From Bacillota bacterium (GTDB taxonomy: Bacteria; Bacillota; Limnochordia; Darwinibacteriales; Darwinibacteriaceae): a stretch of DNA of 43,318 nt. Shown here piece after piece: positions 9,281-15,942 of the stretch. A model generated the notes under the pieces. That model searched no databases. It was not told the origin of the DNA and worked only from the letters and a program-made list of their open reading frames with translations. Within the stretch, counting starts at the first letter, position 1. Every line of letters starts with the position of its first letter. The position numbers and the translations under genes are program-made. The stretch spans positions 1-43,318 of the forward strand of contig DURQ01000058.1 of assembly GCA_012840725.1 (NCBI GenBank). The letters run 5' to 3'.

Positions 9281-9308
9281 TTGTACAGGGCTTCTGCTGT
9301 GGTATAAT
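9281..9308 (+). promoter_or_regulatory. Promoter of the TPM-lemA operon
   Basis: A perfect TATAAT at 9303-9308 is preceded by TGG, giving an extended -10 element (TGnTATAAT). A weak -35-like TTGTAC lies at 9281-9286 with a 16-base spacer. It is about 50 bases before the start of the TPM-domain gene, in the only non-coding gap there. Confidence 0.7.
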
Positions 9309-9357
9309 TAAGGAACCCAAGAACCACGCGGGGAGTGGATTGGAAGAGAGGTAGAAG

Positions 9358-10116
9358 ATGGAGAAAAGCAGGAAGTTGGTTGTACTGAGTGTACTGCTTA
9401 TCTGCTTCGCCTTGCTGGCCGGCGGAGCAGAGGCGGCCTTCCCCCAGCCTCAAGGCTTTGTCAACGATTTCGCCAATGTTCTGGACCGCCGCAGCAGTTC
9501 CGAGCTGCAGGTGCTGGCGGAACAGCTGAGGGAGAACCAGGGCATCGAACTGGCAGTAGTCACAGTCACCTCCACCGCACCGATGGATCCCAAGGAATAC
9601 ACCACCGCGCTGTTCAACGAATGGGGCATCGGCGGGCCAGAAGACAGCGGCCTTTTGATGCTTCTGGCCGTTGAGGAGCGGGCGATCGAGGTGGAACCGG
9701 GCTACGGCTTGGAAGGAACCCTGCCTGATGGCCTGATCGGCGCGGTGATCGACCAAGAGGGTATGCACCACTTCAAGGAAGGGGACTACGGGGCAGGTTT
9801 GTCAGCCATGGCCAAGGCTTATGCCAGCATCCTGGCTGGGGAGAAGTACGAGATTGCCAAAGAGAAGAAAGAAGACAATGGATGGCTTATTGCGTTCATC
9901 ATCTTTATTCTGATCGTACTGCTGCTGCGCCGGAACCGCTTCTACGGGCCGCGGGGCACAGGCGGGATCGGTGGCGGCTCCGGTTCTGGACGGCCCATCA
10001 TCTTCACCGGCCCGACCTTTGGCGGCGGTTCACGCCCGTCCGTGGGTAGAGGCGGCGGGTTTGGCGGATTCGGTGGAGGACGCAGCGGCGGCGGCGGAGC
10101 AGGACGGAGATTCTAG
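9358..10116 (+). CDS. TPM-domain membrane protein (YgcG family)
   Basis: The 252-residue protein starts with a signal sequence (about residues 1-26, ending GGAEA). A TPM domain covers about residues 30-160, with the hallmark FVNDFANVLD and later VEPGYGLEGTLPD. One membrane helix follows near residues 179-198. The C-terminal tail of about 50 residues is almost entirely Gly, Ser, Arg and Phe and includes repeats of GGGFGGFGGG. The layout predicts an extracytoplasmic TPM domain and a cytoplasmic glycine-rich tail. TPM proteins in chloroplasts and bacteria are linked to membrane-protein quality control or phosphatase activity; the exact function here is unknown. It starts at an ATG after GAGAGGT and is followed 22 bases later by lemA, a widespread partnership. 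Confidence 0.88.
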   Translation: MEKSRKLVVLSVLLICFALLAGGAEAAFPQPQGFVNDFANVLDRRSSSELQVLAEQLRENQGIELAVVTVTSTAPMDPKEYTTALFNEWGIGGPEDSGLLMLLAVEERAIEVEPGYGLEGTLPDGLIGAVIDQEGMHHFKEGDYGAGLSAMAKAYASILAGEKYEIAKEKKEDNGWLIAFIIFILIVLLLRRNRFYGPRGTGGIGGGSGSGRPIIFTGPTFGGGSRPSVGRGGGFGGFGGGRSGGGGAGRRF

Positions 10117-10138
10117 GGAAGGAAAAGGAGAGTGGAAA

Positions 10139-10702
10139 ATGAAAAAGGGATTGATAGTGCTCATCGTTGTTGTGGCTGTCATAGTGCTCATTGCGGGTGC
10201 TGCCATCTCCCGCTACAACCAGCTGGTCGAGCTTGAGCAGAACGTAGAAGGCCGTTGGGCCCAGGTGGAGAACCAGCTGCAGCGGCGGGCAGACCTGATC
10301 CCCAACCTTGTTGAGACGGTTAAGGGGTACGCCAGCCACGAGCAGCAGGTCTTCTCTGATGTGGCCGATGCCCGTTCACGCCTGCTCGCAGCTAGGACTC
10401 CGGAAGATCAGATGGCGGCCAATGCCAGCCTGGACTCCGCCCTCGGCAGACTGCTGGCCATCAGCGAAGCATATCCTGAGCTGAAAGCCGATACCAGCTT
10501 CATCCGCCTCCAGGATGAGCTTGCCGGTACAGAGAACCGCATCGCCACCGAGCGCATGCGCTTCAATGAGGCTGTACAGGCCTGGAACACAACGATCAAG
10601 CGTTTCCCCATGAACATCTTTGCCATGGTGTTCGGCAAAGAGGCCAAGAGCTTCTTCGAAGCATCTCCTCGTGCGCAGGAGGTTCCGCAGGTCAGCTTCT
10701 AA
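10139..10702 (+). CDS. lemA: LemA family membrane protein
   Basis: The 187-residue protein has an N-terminal membrane helix (residues 4-24) followed by a long helical domain. It carries the LemA signatures YNQLVELEQNVEGRWAQVE, RRADLIPNLVETVKGYA, and ERMRFNEAVQAWNT near the C-terminus. The ATG at 10139 follows AAGGAGAG; an upstream extension in the same frame would overlap the TPM gene and lacks conservation. LemA proteins commonly sit next to TPM-domain proteins, and the two are likely partners in an envelope-associated complex of unknown biochemical role. A strong terminator follows the stop. Confidence 0.93.
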   Translation: MKKGLIVLIVVVAVIVLIAGAAISRYNQLVELEQNVEGRWAQVENQLQRRADLIPNLVETVKGYASHEQQVFSDVADARSRLLAARTPEDQMAANASLDSALGRLLAISEAYPELKADTSFIRLQDELAGTENRIATERMRFNEAVQAWNTTIKRFPMNIFAMVFGKEAKSFFEASPRAQEVPQVSF

Positions 10703-10712
10703 AAAGATAAGG

Positions 10713-10761
10713 GGGGCGCTGCCGGACTACTCGTTTGAGTAGGGAGCAGCGCCCCTTTTTT
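10713..10761 (+). terminator. Rho-independent terminator after lemA
   Basis: A two-tier hairpin: the outer 10-bp stem GGGGCGCTGC (10713-10722) pairs with GCAGCGCCCC (10746-10755), and an inner 6-bp stem CTACTC/GAGTAG (10727-10732 with 10737-10742) caps it. Six T residues follow (10756-10761). On the minus strand the stem is followed by TTATCTTTTT, so it may also stop transcription of the convergent gene at 10795-11562. Confidence 0.88.
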
Positions 10762-10794
10762 GCTTCTGATCCAGGAAATGGGAGTGGAATTTCC

Positions 10795-11562
10795 TCAGAA
10801 GCCCAGCATGGGAATGGTGTACACTCCGCGTTCCCGCAGGGCCTCCAGATCAGCGGGGGGAATATTGTCCCTGAAATAGTGGAGCACTGTTAGGGCTTCT
10901 TCCGGATGCACTGTGTCGCCCCAGATCACAAGTTTTGTGAGCTGGGCCGGATGCTGGATCCCGTAGATGGGCTGGCCTTCTTGATCATAATCTAAAGCCA
11001 GGAGCGATCCCTGTTCCGCAAAGAAATCGAAACGGTCTTCTGGGACGGCGAACACGTCTGGAGGATCGCCGGCCGCGATGAGAACGACCAGTTTGGCATC
11101 GATCGCTCCGGCCGGCAGAAGCTGGAGGTCGATGTAGATCTCTTCGCTGTCTGCATTCCAGGCCTCAGCCAGCTCGGTGATGACCTGGTCCAGCTGGTAA
11201 TCGGCTTCAGCCAAGAACACGATCTTGGTGCGGCCCATCGCCGGATCCGGAGGTGCAGGCTTGAAGATCAGGTACAGGATCAGGGCAGCTGCGGCCAGAA
11301 CGCCGCCAAGTATGGCTTTTTTGGAAACCGGGGGTGGAGGCCCATCGCCTTTGGGCTTTTCGCCGATGACAGCCTGCGCGATCTGCGGACAGCCTGCCCG
11401 GCCGCAGCCCCCTTTGCTCTTCCAGCAGTCCGCGTGCTGCACGCTGCGGCAGCGCGGGCAGACGACAACCTCATCCTCTGCCGCGATCTCTTTCTTGCAG
11501 AGGATGCAGGGCTGCCCTGCGTAGGCTTCTCCCGAGGTCACTTTTTCAGTTTTTCCCGCCAT
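10795..11562 (-). CDS. RING-like zinc domain, membrane helix and binding-protein-like domain in one protein (function unknown)
   Basis: I do not recognise this 255-residue protein as a named family. Residues 19-58 hold eight potential zinc ligands (C19, C22, C35, C38, H43, C46, C53, C58), spaced like prokaryotic RING-finger family domains. A short proline-rich linker leads to one membrane helix (about residues 83-100). The remaining 150 residues read like part of an extracellular solute-binding protein: a KIVFLAEAD strand, an AEAWNADSEEIYIDLQLL segment and IAAGDPPDVFAV, the phrase seen in sugar-binding proteins. Topology should be zinc domain inside, binding-like domain outside. The start is the ATG at 11562, 7 bases after GGGGAG. 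It is a single-gene unit convergent with lemA. Confidence 0.7.
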   Translation of the reverse strand: MAGKTEKVTSGEAYAGQPCILCKKEIAAEDEVVVCPRCRSVQHADCWKSKGGCGRAGCPQIAQAVIGEKPKGDGPPPPVSKKAILGGVLAAAALILYLIFKPAPPDPAMGRTKIVFLAEADYQLDQVITELAEAWNADSEEIYIDLQLLPAGAIDAKLVVLIAAGDPPDVFAVPEDRFDFFAEQGSLLALDYDQEGQPIYGIQHPAQLTKLVIWGDTVHPEEALTVLHYFRDNIPPADLEALRERGVYTIPMLGF

Positions 11563-11588
11563 CGCGACTCTCCCCAAACACAAAAGAT

Positions 11589-11618
11589 CGTATAGTATGG
11601 TATCATTGATATTGTAAC
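11589..11618 (-). promoter_or_regulatory. Candidate promoter of the RING/binding-like gene
   Basis: On the minus strand a GTTACA-like -35 box (plus-strand 11613-11618) precedes TATACG (11589-11594) with an 18-base spacer. Each box has four of six consensus bases, so this is only a fair match. It lies in the 101-base divergent gap shared with rnhA. Confidence 0.4.
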
Positions 11619-11663
11619 ACGTTTGTCCCTGCTCTGCCAGGCGAGGCGGGCCGGGCCGGAGGA

Positions 11664-12113
11664 GTGAGGACCCTGAAGCCGCAGGTGGATATCTATACGG
11701 ACGGCGCGTGCAGCGGCAACCCCGGGCCGGGAGGCTGGGCGGCCGTTTTAGTGTTCGGCCCCCACGAGAAGGAAATCTCTGGCTTCGAGCCCGATACTAC
11801 CAACCAGCGCATGGAGCTTACTGCGGCAATAAAGGGTTTAGAGTCCCTGAAAAGGCCTTCTAAGGTCAGGCTCTTCTCCGACAGCGCTTACCTGATCAAC
11901 GCCTTCACCCTTGGATGGATCGAGAACTGGCACCGCAACGGCTGGCTCAACGCGCACAGAAAGCCTGTCAGCAACGCCGATCTCTGGCGGCGCCTCACTG
12001 CTCTTGTGCAGATTCACGAGATCGAATGGATTAAAGTCAAGGGACACAGTGATAATAAGTACAATAACCGCTGTGACGCCCTGGCAAGGGCTGCCATCGC
12101 AGCGGGGAGCTGA
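11664..12113 (+). CDS. rnhA: Ribonuclease HI
   Basis: RNase HI cuts the RNA strand of RNA-DNA hybrids, removing R-loops and primer remnants. The 149-residue protein carries the acidic catalytic set: Asp in [12 protein letters not shown], Glu in QRMELTAA, Asp in LFSDSAYL and a C-terminal Asp in NNRCDALA. The [10 protein letters not shown] segment matches the substrate handle and flexible loop. Start choice is uncertain: the GTG at 11664 overlaps the end of a strong GGAGGAG, leaving almost no spacing. A GTG at 11685 would keep the whole domain but is about 20 bases from that site. The following gene starts 4 bases after the stop. Confidence 0.93.
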   Translation: MRTLKPQVDIYTDGACSGNPGPGGWAAVLVFGPHEKEISGFEPDTTNQRMELTAAIKGLESLKRPSKVRLFSDSAYLINAFTLGWIENWHRNGWLNAHRKPVSNADLWRRLTALVQIHEIEWIKVKGHSDNKYNNRCDALARAAIAAGS

Positions 12114-12117
12114 GGGG

Positions 12118-13473
12118 GTGCAGCAAGCAGTGCAGAGGGACTACCAGGAACTGCTCGAAGAAATCAAGGAAATCACTACCGCTGACGGATTTGTGTCCTC
12201 CTGTTTGGAGATCAAGGAAAGCCTGTTCTTCTACGAACTCGATCTTATGCTGGCCGCCTATACTGCTTCCCTGGAGCTGCTGGCAGCAGCGGCCCTGCTT
12301 CGCGCCACCTTGAAAAGCAAGCGGGACCTTTTGAAAGCTGAGGCAGAGGTTGAGCAGTGCGTGAACACCCTCCTGGCCGAACTGGCGAAGTACCAGTTCC
12401 CCTTGGACGTGCAGTATGTGGTGGACCGCTTCCTGCAGGGTCCTGCGCCGCGCATCCGCTGGCGCATCAGCGTCTACTCCTACATGACAAAGGCTTACGC
12501 TGCCCAGCCCGACTCTGTGCCGAACGATCTGGATGCCCTCGTGGCCAAGGCCCACAGGCTGCTGCGCAGTCAGGAAGAAGACCTGGGGGCCAAGCTCGCG
12601 GCTGCCCTAGGGGAGATCGGGGCCAGGATGCTGAGGGGGGCGCGCCTCAGGCCTGTCTGGCTTCAGGTAAGCCATCCCCGCATCCAGGTAGTCCTGGCCG
12701 GGCTGCAGACCCTCATGAACAACCTGCGGGTCACTCCGTACTTCAATTACCCCCTTGAGGATCTGGCAACCGAGCGGCAGAAGCGCAGGAAGATCAAGGG
12801 GAACGTTGTAGCAGATCTCGGGGTGTTCCGCAACTTCAGGCAGGGCGGTACAGGTTATACTGAGCTGAACATCGCCTGCGAGCGCGACGAGTACGACGCC
12901 TTCCTGGAAAGTTTCGTATCTGGGTTCCAGTACCTCGATGTGGAACCCGATCAGACAGTGATCGAGCTGATAACCATGATCCTCGAAGCCCGCCTGGTCC
13001 ACCCCGGCGTCGATGGACGTTTCCTCCTCAGGCTGCTGGTCTACTGCAACCGCTGGAAACTGATCCAGGTAAGTGACGCCATCTTGGAGCTCCTGGCCGA
13101 GCTCGATTGGGACGACCCGCTCTTTTACGAGTCTTGGTCCCTGCTCAATTCCTTTTCAGGCCGGGCCCTGCCGGCAATGCGCCGCTTTGCCAGAGCCCAT
13201 CGCGACTCGCCGCTTCTGCCGTATTTGGCGCTGTTTGTGAGCAGCGGGCGTCCGAGCAAGCGCAGATGGAGCCTCCTGAAAGAAATCTTCGAGCATTACC
13301 CCGAGGAAAATGAGGACAAGGCTCATATCGCCCTGTCCATCGCCCGGTATGGCGGTGAAGACGCGGTGGCCTACCTCGAGCAGGGACTCAACTCGGCAAA
13401 ACATGCCAACGGCCCTTACAAGAAGGCTCTGGAAAAAGCGCTTGCCGAAGCAAAACGGGAAACCGGCAATTAA
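12118..13473 (+). CDS. Hypothetical helical protein
   Basis: I do not recognise this 451-residue protein. It is soluble, has no signal peptide or clear membrane segment, and is rich in Leu, Ala, Glu and Arg with a strongly helical pattern. The first 120 residues look like a long helical bundle (QRDYQELLEEIKEI, LELLAAAALLRATLKSKRDLL). The last 150 residues resemble HEAT- or TPR-like helical pairs (HIALSIARYGGEDAVAYLEQGL). A basic stretch, ATERQKRRKIKGN, lies mid-protein. The GTG at 12118 is 8 bases after GGGGAG. It follows rnhA by 4 bases, so the two are co-expressed, and it ends in an overlapping stop codon with queG on the other strand. Confidence 0.7.
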   Translation: MQQAVQRDYQELLEEIKEITTADGFVSSCLEIKESLFFYELDLMLAAYTASLELLAAAALLRATLKSKRDLLKAEAEVEQCVNTLLAELAKYQFPLDVQYVVDRFLQGPAPRIRWRISVYSYMTKAYAAQPDSVPNDLDALVAKAHRLLRSQEEDLGAKLAAALGEIGARMLRGARLRPVWLQVSHPRIQVVLAGLQTLMNNLRVTPYFNYPLEDLATERQKRRKIKGNVVADLGVFRNFRQGGTGYTELNIACERDEYDAFLESFVSGFQYLDVEPDQTVIELITMILEARLVHPGVDGRFLLRLLVYCNRWKLIQVSDAILELLAELDWDDPLFYESWSLLNSFSGRALPAMRRFARAHRDSPLLPYLALFVSSGRPSKRRWSLLKEIFEHYPEENEDKAHIALSIARYGGEDAVAYLEQGLNSAKHANGPYKKALEKALAEAKRETGN

Positions 13474-14486
13474 CTGAGCTGTTCCACTGCCCAGGCAGCG
13501 GCCTCCCTCACCAGGGGACTCGCGTGCTCCTGGGCGGTTTTCTCAAGTACAGGCAGGGCTGCCTTCTCGCCCTGGTTTCCCAGGATCAAGCAGGCGTTGC
13601 GCTGGAGGATGTTTTTGCCCCGCCAGCCCATGGGCGTGGGTCCGAACATTTCCGCAAATTCTCCCTTGCTTGACTCCAGGAGGGTAAGCAGGGGCACATG
13701 GGGTCCCACCACCGGTGCGAACTCACGGTGGCGGGTGAGAGCTGCTTCTTTGTTGAGGGGGCAGGCCTGCTGACAGATGTCGCATCCCCAGAGCCTGCAG
13801 CCCAGTTTTCTGCGGTACTCGGCAGGGATGGCTCCCGACATCTGGGTAAGGTAGGAAAGGCAGCGCCCCGGCTGGATTTTCCCAGGGGCGAAGAGGGCTT
13901 GCGTGGGGCAGGCCTTGATGCAGAGATCGCACTCCACCGGACATGACCAGCTGCCGGCCTTTTCCGGGCGGAACTGCGGAAGCTCCACATCCACGAGAAG
14001 CGCCCCGAGAAAGACCCAGGAGCCATAGGGCGGCACGTAAACGGAGCAGTTGCTTCCAGGGAAACCGAGGCCCGATTCTACTGCCAGAGCCCTGTCCACC
14101 AGAAACGTGGTGTCGACGGCTTTTGTGCACTCACGGGCACCCCAGTTTTCCCGGAGATGGCTGATCACGCGGTCAAGGCGTTCTCCGAGAACGCGGTGGT
14201 AGTCGAGCCCCCAGGCGTAGCGGGAAACAGCACCGTGCAGGGGAGGGGCCGCCTGGGGCGGCCCGATATTGTAGCTGACTGCCAGTGTTATCACTGTTTT
14301 GGCGCTCGGCTGCAGGTTTCTCGGGTCGATCCGCCTGCGCACGTCGCGCTCGACAAAGGCGGGGTAGCGGTCTTCGTCAAGAGCCTGCTGGAGGACGGGC
14401 AGCATGCGTTCCACCGGACCCGCCGGCATAACAGCAAAAGCGTCAAACCCGGCCTCCCACAAAGCCTGCTGCAGCTCTTTCCCCAC
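13470..14486 (-). CDS. queG: Epoxyqueuosine reductase QueG
   Basis: QueG carries out the last step of queuosine synthesis in tRNA, reducing epoxyqueuosine with cobalamin and two [4Fe-4S] clusters. The 338-residue protein shows both cluster motifs, CPVECDLCIKACP and CDICQQACP, plus family stretches RYAWGLDYHRVLGERLD and GWRGKNILQRNACL. The C-terminal 45 residues form a HEAT-like repeat, as in QueG proteins that dock tRNA. The GTG start lies 7 bases after AGGAAGGGG. The gene is downstream of a NifU-like gene but separated from it by a hairpin terminator. No other queuosine gene is in the window. Confidence 0.93.
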   Translation of the reverse strand: MGKELQQALWEAGFDAFAVMPAGPVERMLPVLQQALDEDRYPAFVERDVRRRIDPRNLQPSAKTVITLAVSYNIGPPQAAPPLHGAVSRYAWGLDYHRVLGERLDRVISHLRENWGARECTKAVDTTFLVDRALAVESGLGFPGSNCSVYVPPYGSWVFLGALLVDVELPQFRPEKAGSWSCPVECDLCIKACPTQALFAPGKIQPGRCLSYLTQMSGAIPAEYRRKLGCRLWGCDICQQACPLNKEAALTRHREFAPVVGPHVPLLTLLESSKGEFAEMFGPTPMGWRGKNILQRNACLILGNQGEKAALPVLEKTAQEHASPLVREAAAWAVEQLS

Positions 14487-14510
14487 ACTTCCACCCCTTC
14501 CTCTGGTAAG

Positions 14511-14536
14511 AAAAAAGAGGAGCGCCGAGCTCCTCT
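14511..14536 (-). terminator. Rho-independent terminator between the NifU-like gene and queG
   Basis: On the minus strand AGAGGAGC (plus-strand 14529-14536) pairs with GCTCCTCT (14516-14523) around a 5-base loop, followed by a run of T (A14511-A14516 on plus). It lies between the NifU-like stop at 14545 and the queG ribosome binding site near 14494-14502, so it should lower transcription into queG. Confidence 0.8.
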
Positions 14537-14544
14537 CCGTCTAT

Positions 14545-14769
14545 CTAATTGGCTGCCTCCACCGCAACAACCTCGGGAACTTCCTGCTTGAGGATGCGCT
14601 CAATACCGGCCTTAAGGGTCAGCTGCGACATGGGGCACCCTGCGCAAGCTCCGGTCAGCTTAACGATAACTACGTTATCCGAACGGATATCAATCAGCTC
14701 CACATTCCCGCCATCGGCTTGGATCGCCGGGCGGATCCTGTCGAGAACCGCCTCAACCTTCTCTTTCAT
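14545..14769 (-). CDS. NifU C-terminal-domain iron-sulfur scaffold protein
   Basis: This 74-residue protein is a stand-alone NifU C-terminal domain. It has the conserved IQADGGNVELI segment and the CxxC motif (C42, C45 in GACAGCPMS) that holds a transient [4Fe-4S] cluster for transfer to client enzymes. B. subtilis YutI is a similar stand-alone protein. The ATG at 14769 follows GAGGAGGTG at ideal spacing. It has its own promoter and terminator. QueG just downstream needs two [4Fe-4S] clusters, which makes the adjacency sensible, although the terminator separates them. Confidence 0.92.
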   Translation of the reverse strand: MKEKVEAVLDRIRPAIQADGGNVELIDIRSDNVVIVKLTGACAGCPMSQLTLKAGIERILKQEVPEVVAVEAAN

Positions 14770-14800
14770 TTCCACACCTCCTCGGGCTGCTTCTTTTCTA

Positions 14801-14829
14801 AGTATACACCTAATGATTAACAAAGTCTA
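14801..14829 (-). promoter_or_regulatory. Promoter of the NifU-like gene
   Basis: On the minus strand TAGACT (plus-strand 14824-14829) is followed after 17 bases by TATACT (14801-14806), ending about 31 bases before the ATG. Four of six -35 bases and five of six -10 bases match the sigma-A consensus. The rest of the gap up to the ribokinase (14830-14932) holds a GC-rich inverted repeat (CGCGG 14851-14855 with CCGCG 14860-14864) but no convincing plus-strand promoter. Confidence 0.65.
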
Positions 14830-14932
14830 TGAGGAATCGCACCCGCCCGGCGCGGCCGTCCGCGGGCAGGAAGTCGGCGAGCGATACCGAAATCAGATAC
14901 ATTCCAACTTCGAAGGACAGTGGAGGATCTCA

Positions 14933-15853
14933 ATGCAGCGCACGAAGATTCTTGTTATCGGTAGTCTTAACATGGATTTGGTGGTTCATGTCCCCCGTGT
15001 GCCCAGCGACGGGGAGACTCTTCTGGGTACGGAGTTCCACCGGTACTTTGGTGGAAAGGGGGCCAACCAGGCTGTGGCCGTGGCCAGGCAGGGAGCAAGT
15101 ACCATCATGGCCGGCCGCGTCGGTGCCGATGCTTTTGGTAGGGACCAGATTGCTTCTCTTCAGGCTGAGGGCATTGCCACAGATTATCTCCTGGTTGATG
15201 AAGAGCAGCCTTCCGGGGTTGCTTTCATTATCATAGATGCTCAGGGCAATAATCGGATCATGGTGGTGCCAGGCGCCAACGGGGCAGTGAGCCCGGAGGA
15301 TATTAAGGCTCTGGAGCCGGTCATGGCAGAGTGCTCCTGCGTTGTGGTTCAGCTGGAAATCCCTCTGGAAACCGTGCTGGCTGCGGTACGCGCCGCCCAT
15401 GCCCAGGGGGCCAAGGTGATCTTTAACCCAGCGCCCGCTCAGCCGCTTCCCCTGGATATCTACCGCTGCATCACGGTGATCACGCCCAATGAAAGCGAAG
15501 CGCAGCTTCTGACGGGGATAGCCGTAACTGACCTCGCTTCTGCCCGCCAGGCGGCTCAAGTTCTGTTGGATCGGGGCGTTCAGGCAGTGGTTATCACCTT
15601 GGGTTCACAGGGAGCCTACGGGCTCACGGGGGCTGAAGAATTCCATCTGCCCGGCCACCAGGTTGAGGCCGTGGATACGGTGGCGGCAGGAGATACCTTC
15701 ACCGGTGCCCTGGCTGCCCTGATCGGCGAAGGTCGCAGCCTGAAGGAGGCCGTGGAGTATGCAAATGCGGCTGCGGCCATTGCGGTTACCAGGAAAGGGG
15801 CCCAGCCTTCCGTGCCAACCAGGGAGGAAGTACTGCGCTTTTTGGGCCGCTGA
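14933..15853 (+). CDS. rbsK: Ribokinase (PfkB family)
   Basis: Ribokinase phosphorylates ribose to ribose-5-phosphate for the pentose phosphate pathway. The 306-residue protein has the N-terminal PfkB signature region (GSLNMDLVVHVPR, then GGKGANQAVAVARQG) and the C-terminal signature DTVAAGDTFTGALA with catalytic D254. NPNESEAQLL-like residues (TPNESEAQLLTG) mark the ATP-site region. The ATG at 14933 lies 7 bases after GGAGG. No ribose transporter or rbs regulator is adjacent. Another PfkB sugar substrate is possible, but the motifs fit ribokinase best. Confidence 0.88.
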   Translation: MQRTKILVIGSLNMDLVVHVPRVPSDGETLLGTEFHRYFGGKGANQAVAVARQGASTIMAGRVGADAFGRDQIASLQAEGIATDYLLVDEEQPSGVAFIIIDAQGNNRIMVVPGANGAVSPEDIKALEPVMAECSCVVVQLEIPLETVLAAVRAAHAQGAKVIFNPAPAQPLPLDIYRCITVITPNESEAQLLTGIAVTDLASARQAAQVLLDRGVQAVVITLGSQGAYGLTGAEEFHLPGHQVEAVDTVAAGDTFTGALAALIGEGRSLKEAVEYANAAAAIAVTRKGAQPSVPTREEVLRFLGR

Positions 15854-15883
15854 AGAGCTGCACCTCCGTGGCTCTGTCTTTTT
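15854..15883 (+). terminator. Weak hairpin terminator candidate after rbsK
   Basis: AGAGC (15854-15858) and CAC (15861-15863) pair with GTG (15868-15870) and GCTCT (15871-15875), leaving a TG bulge, followed by GTCTTTTT. The stem is short and imperfect, so read-through into the helicase gene is likely. Confidence 0.4.
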
Positions 15884-15942
15884 CTCAGTAAAAAGAGAGA
15901 ATCTAGGAACGGGCATCAGTATCGCAAGACAGGAGGCCGAAC

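Noticed and set aside
9950-10112. Repetitive glycine codons at the end of the TPM-domain gene, looking like a tandem repeat
   Set aside because: This is the normal low-complexity glycine-rich tail of YgcG/TPM proteins, not a DNA repeat element.
14845-14867. GC-rich inverted repeat upstream of rbsK
   Set aside because: CGCGG/CCGCG around CCGT is a stable but short stem without a T run or known riboswitch features; in a GC-rich gap it may be chance.
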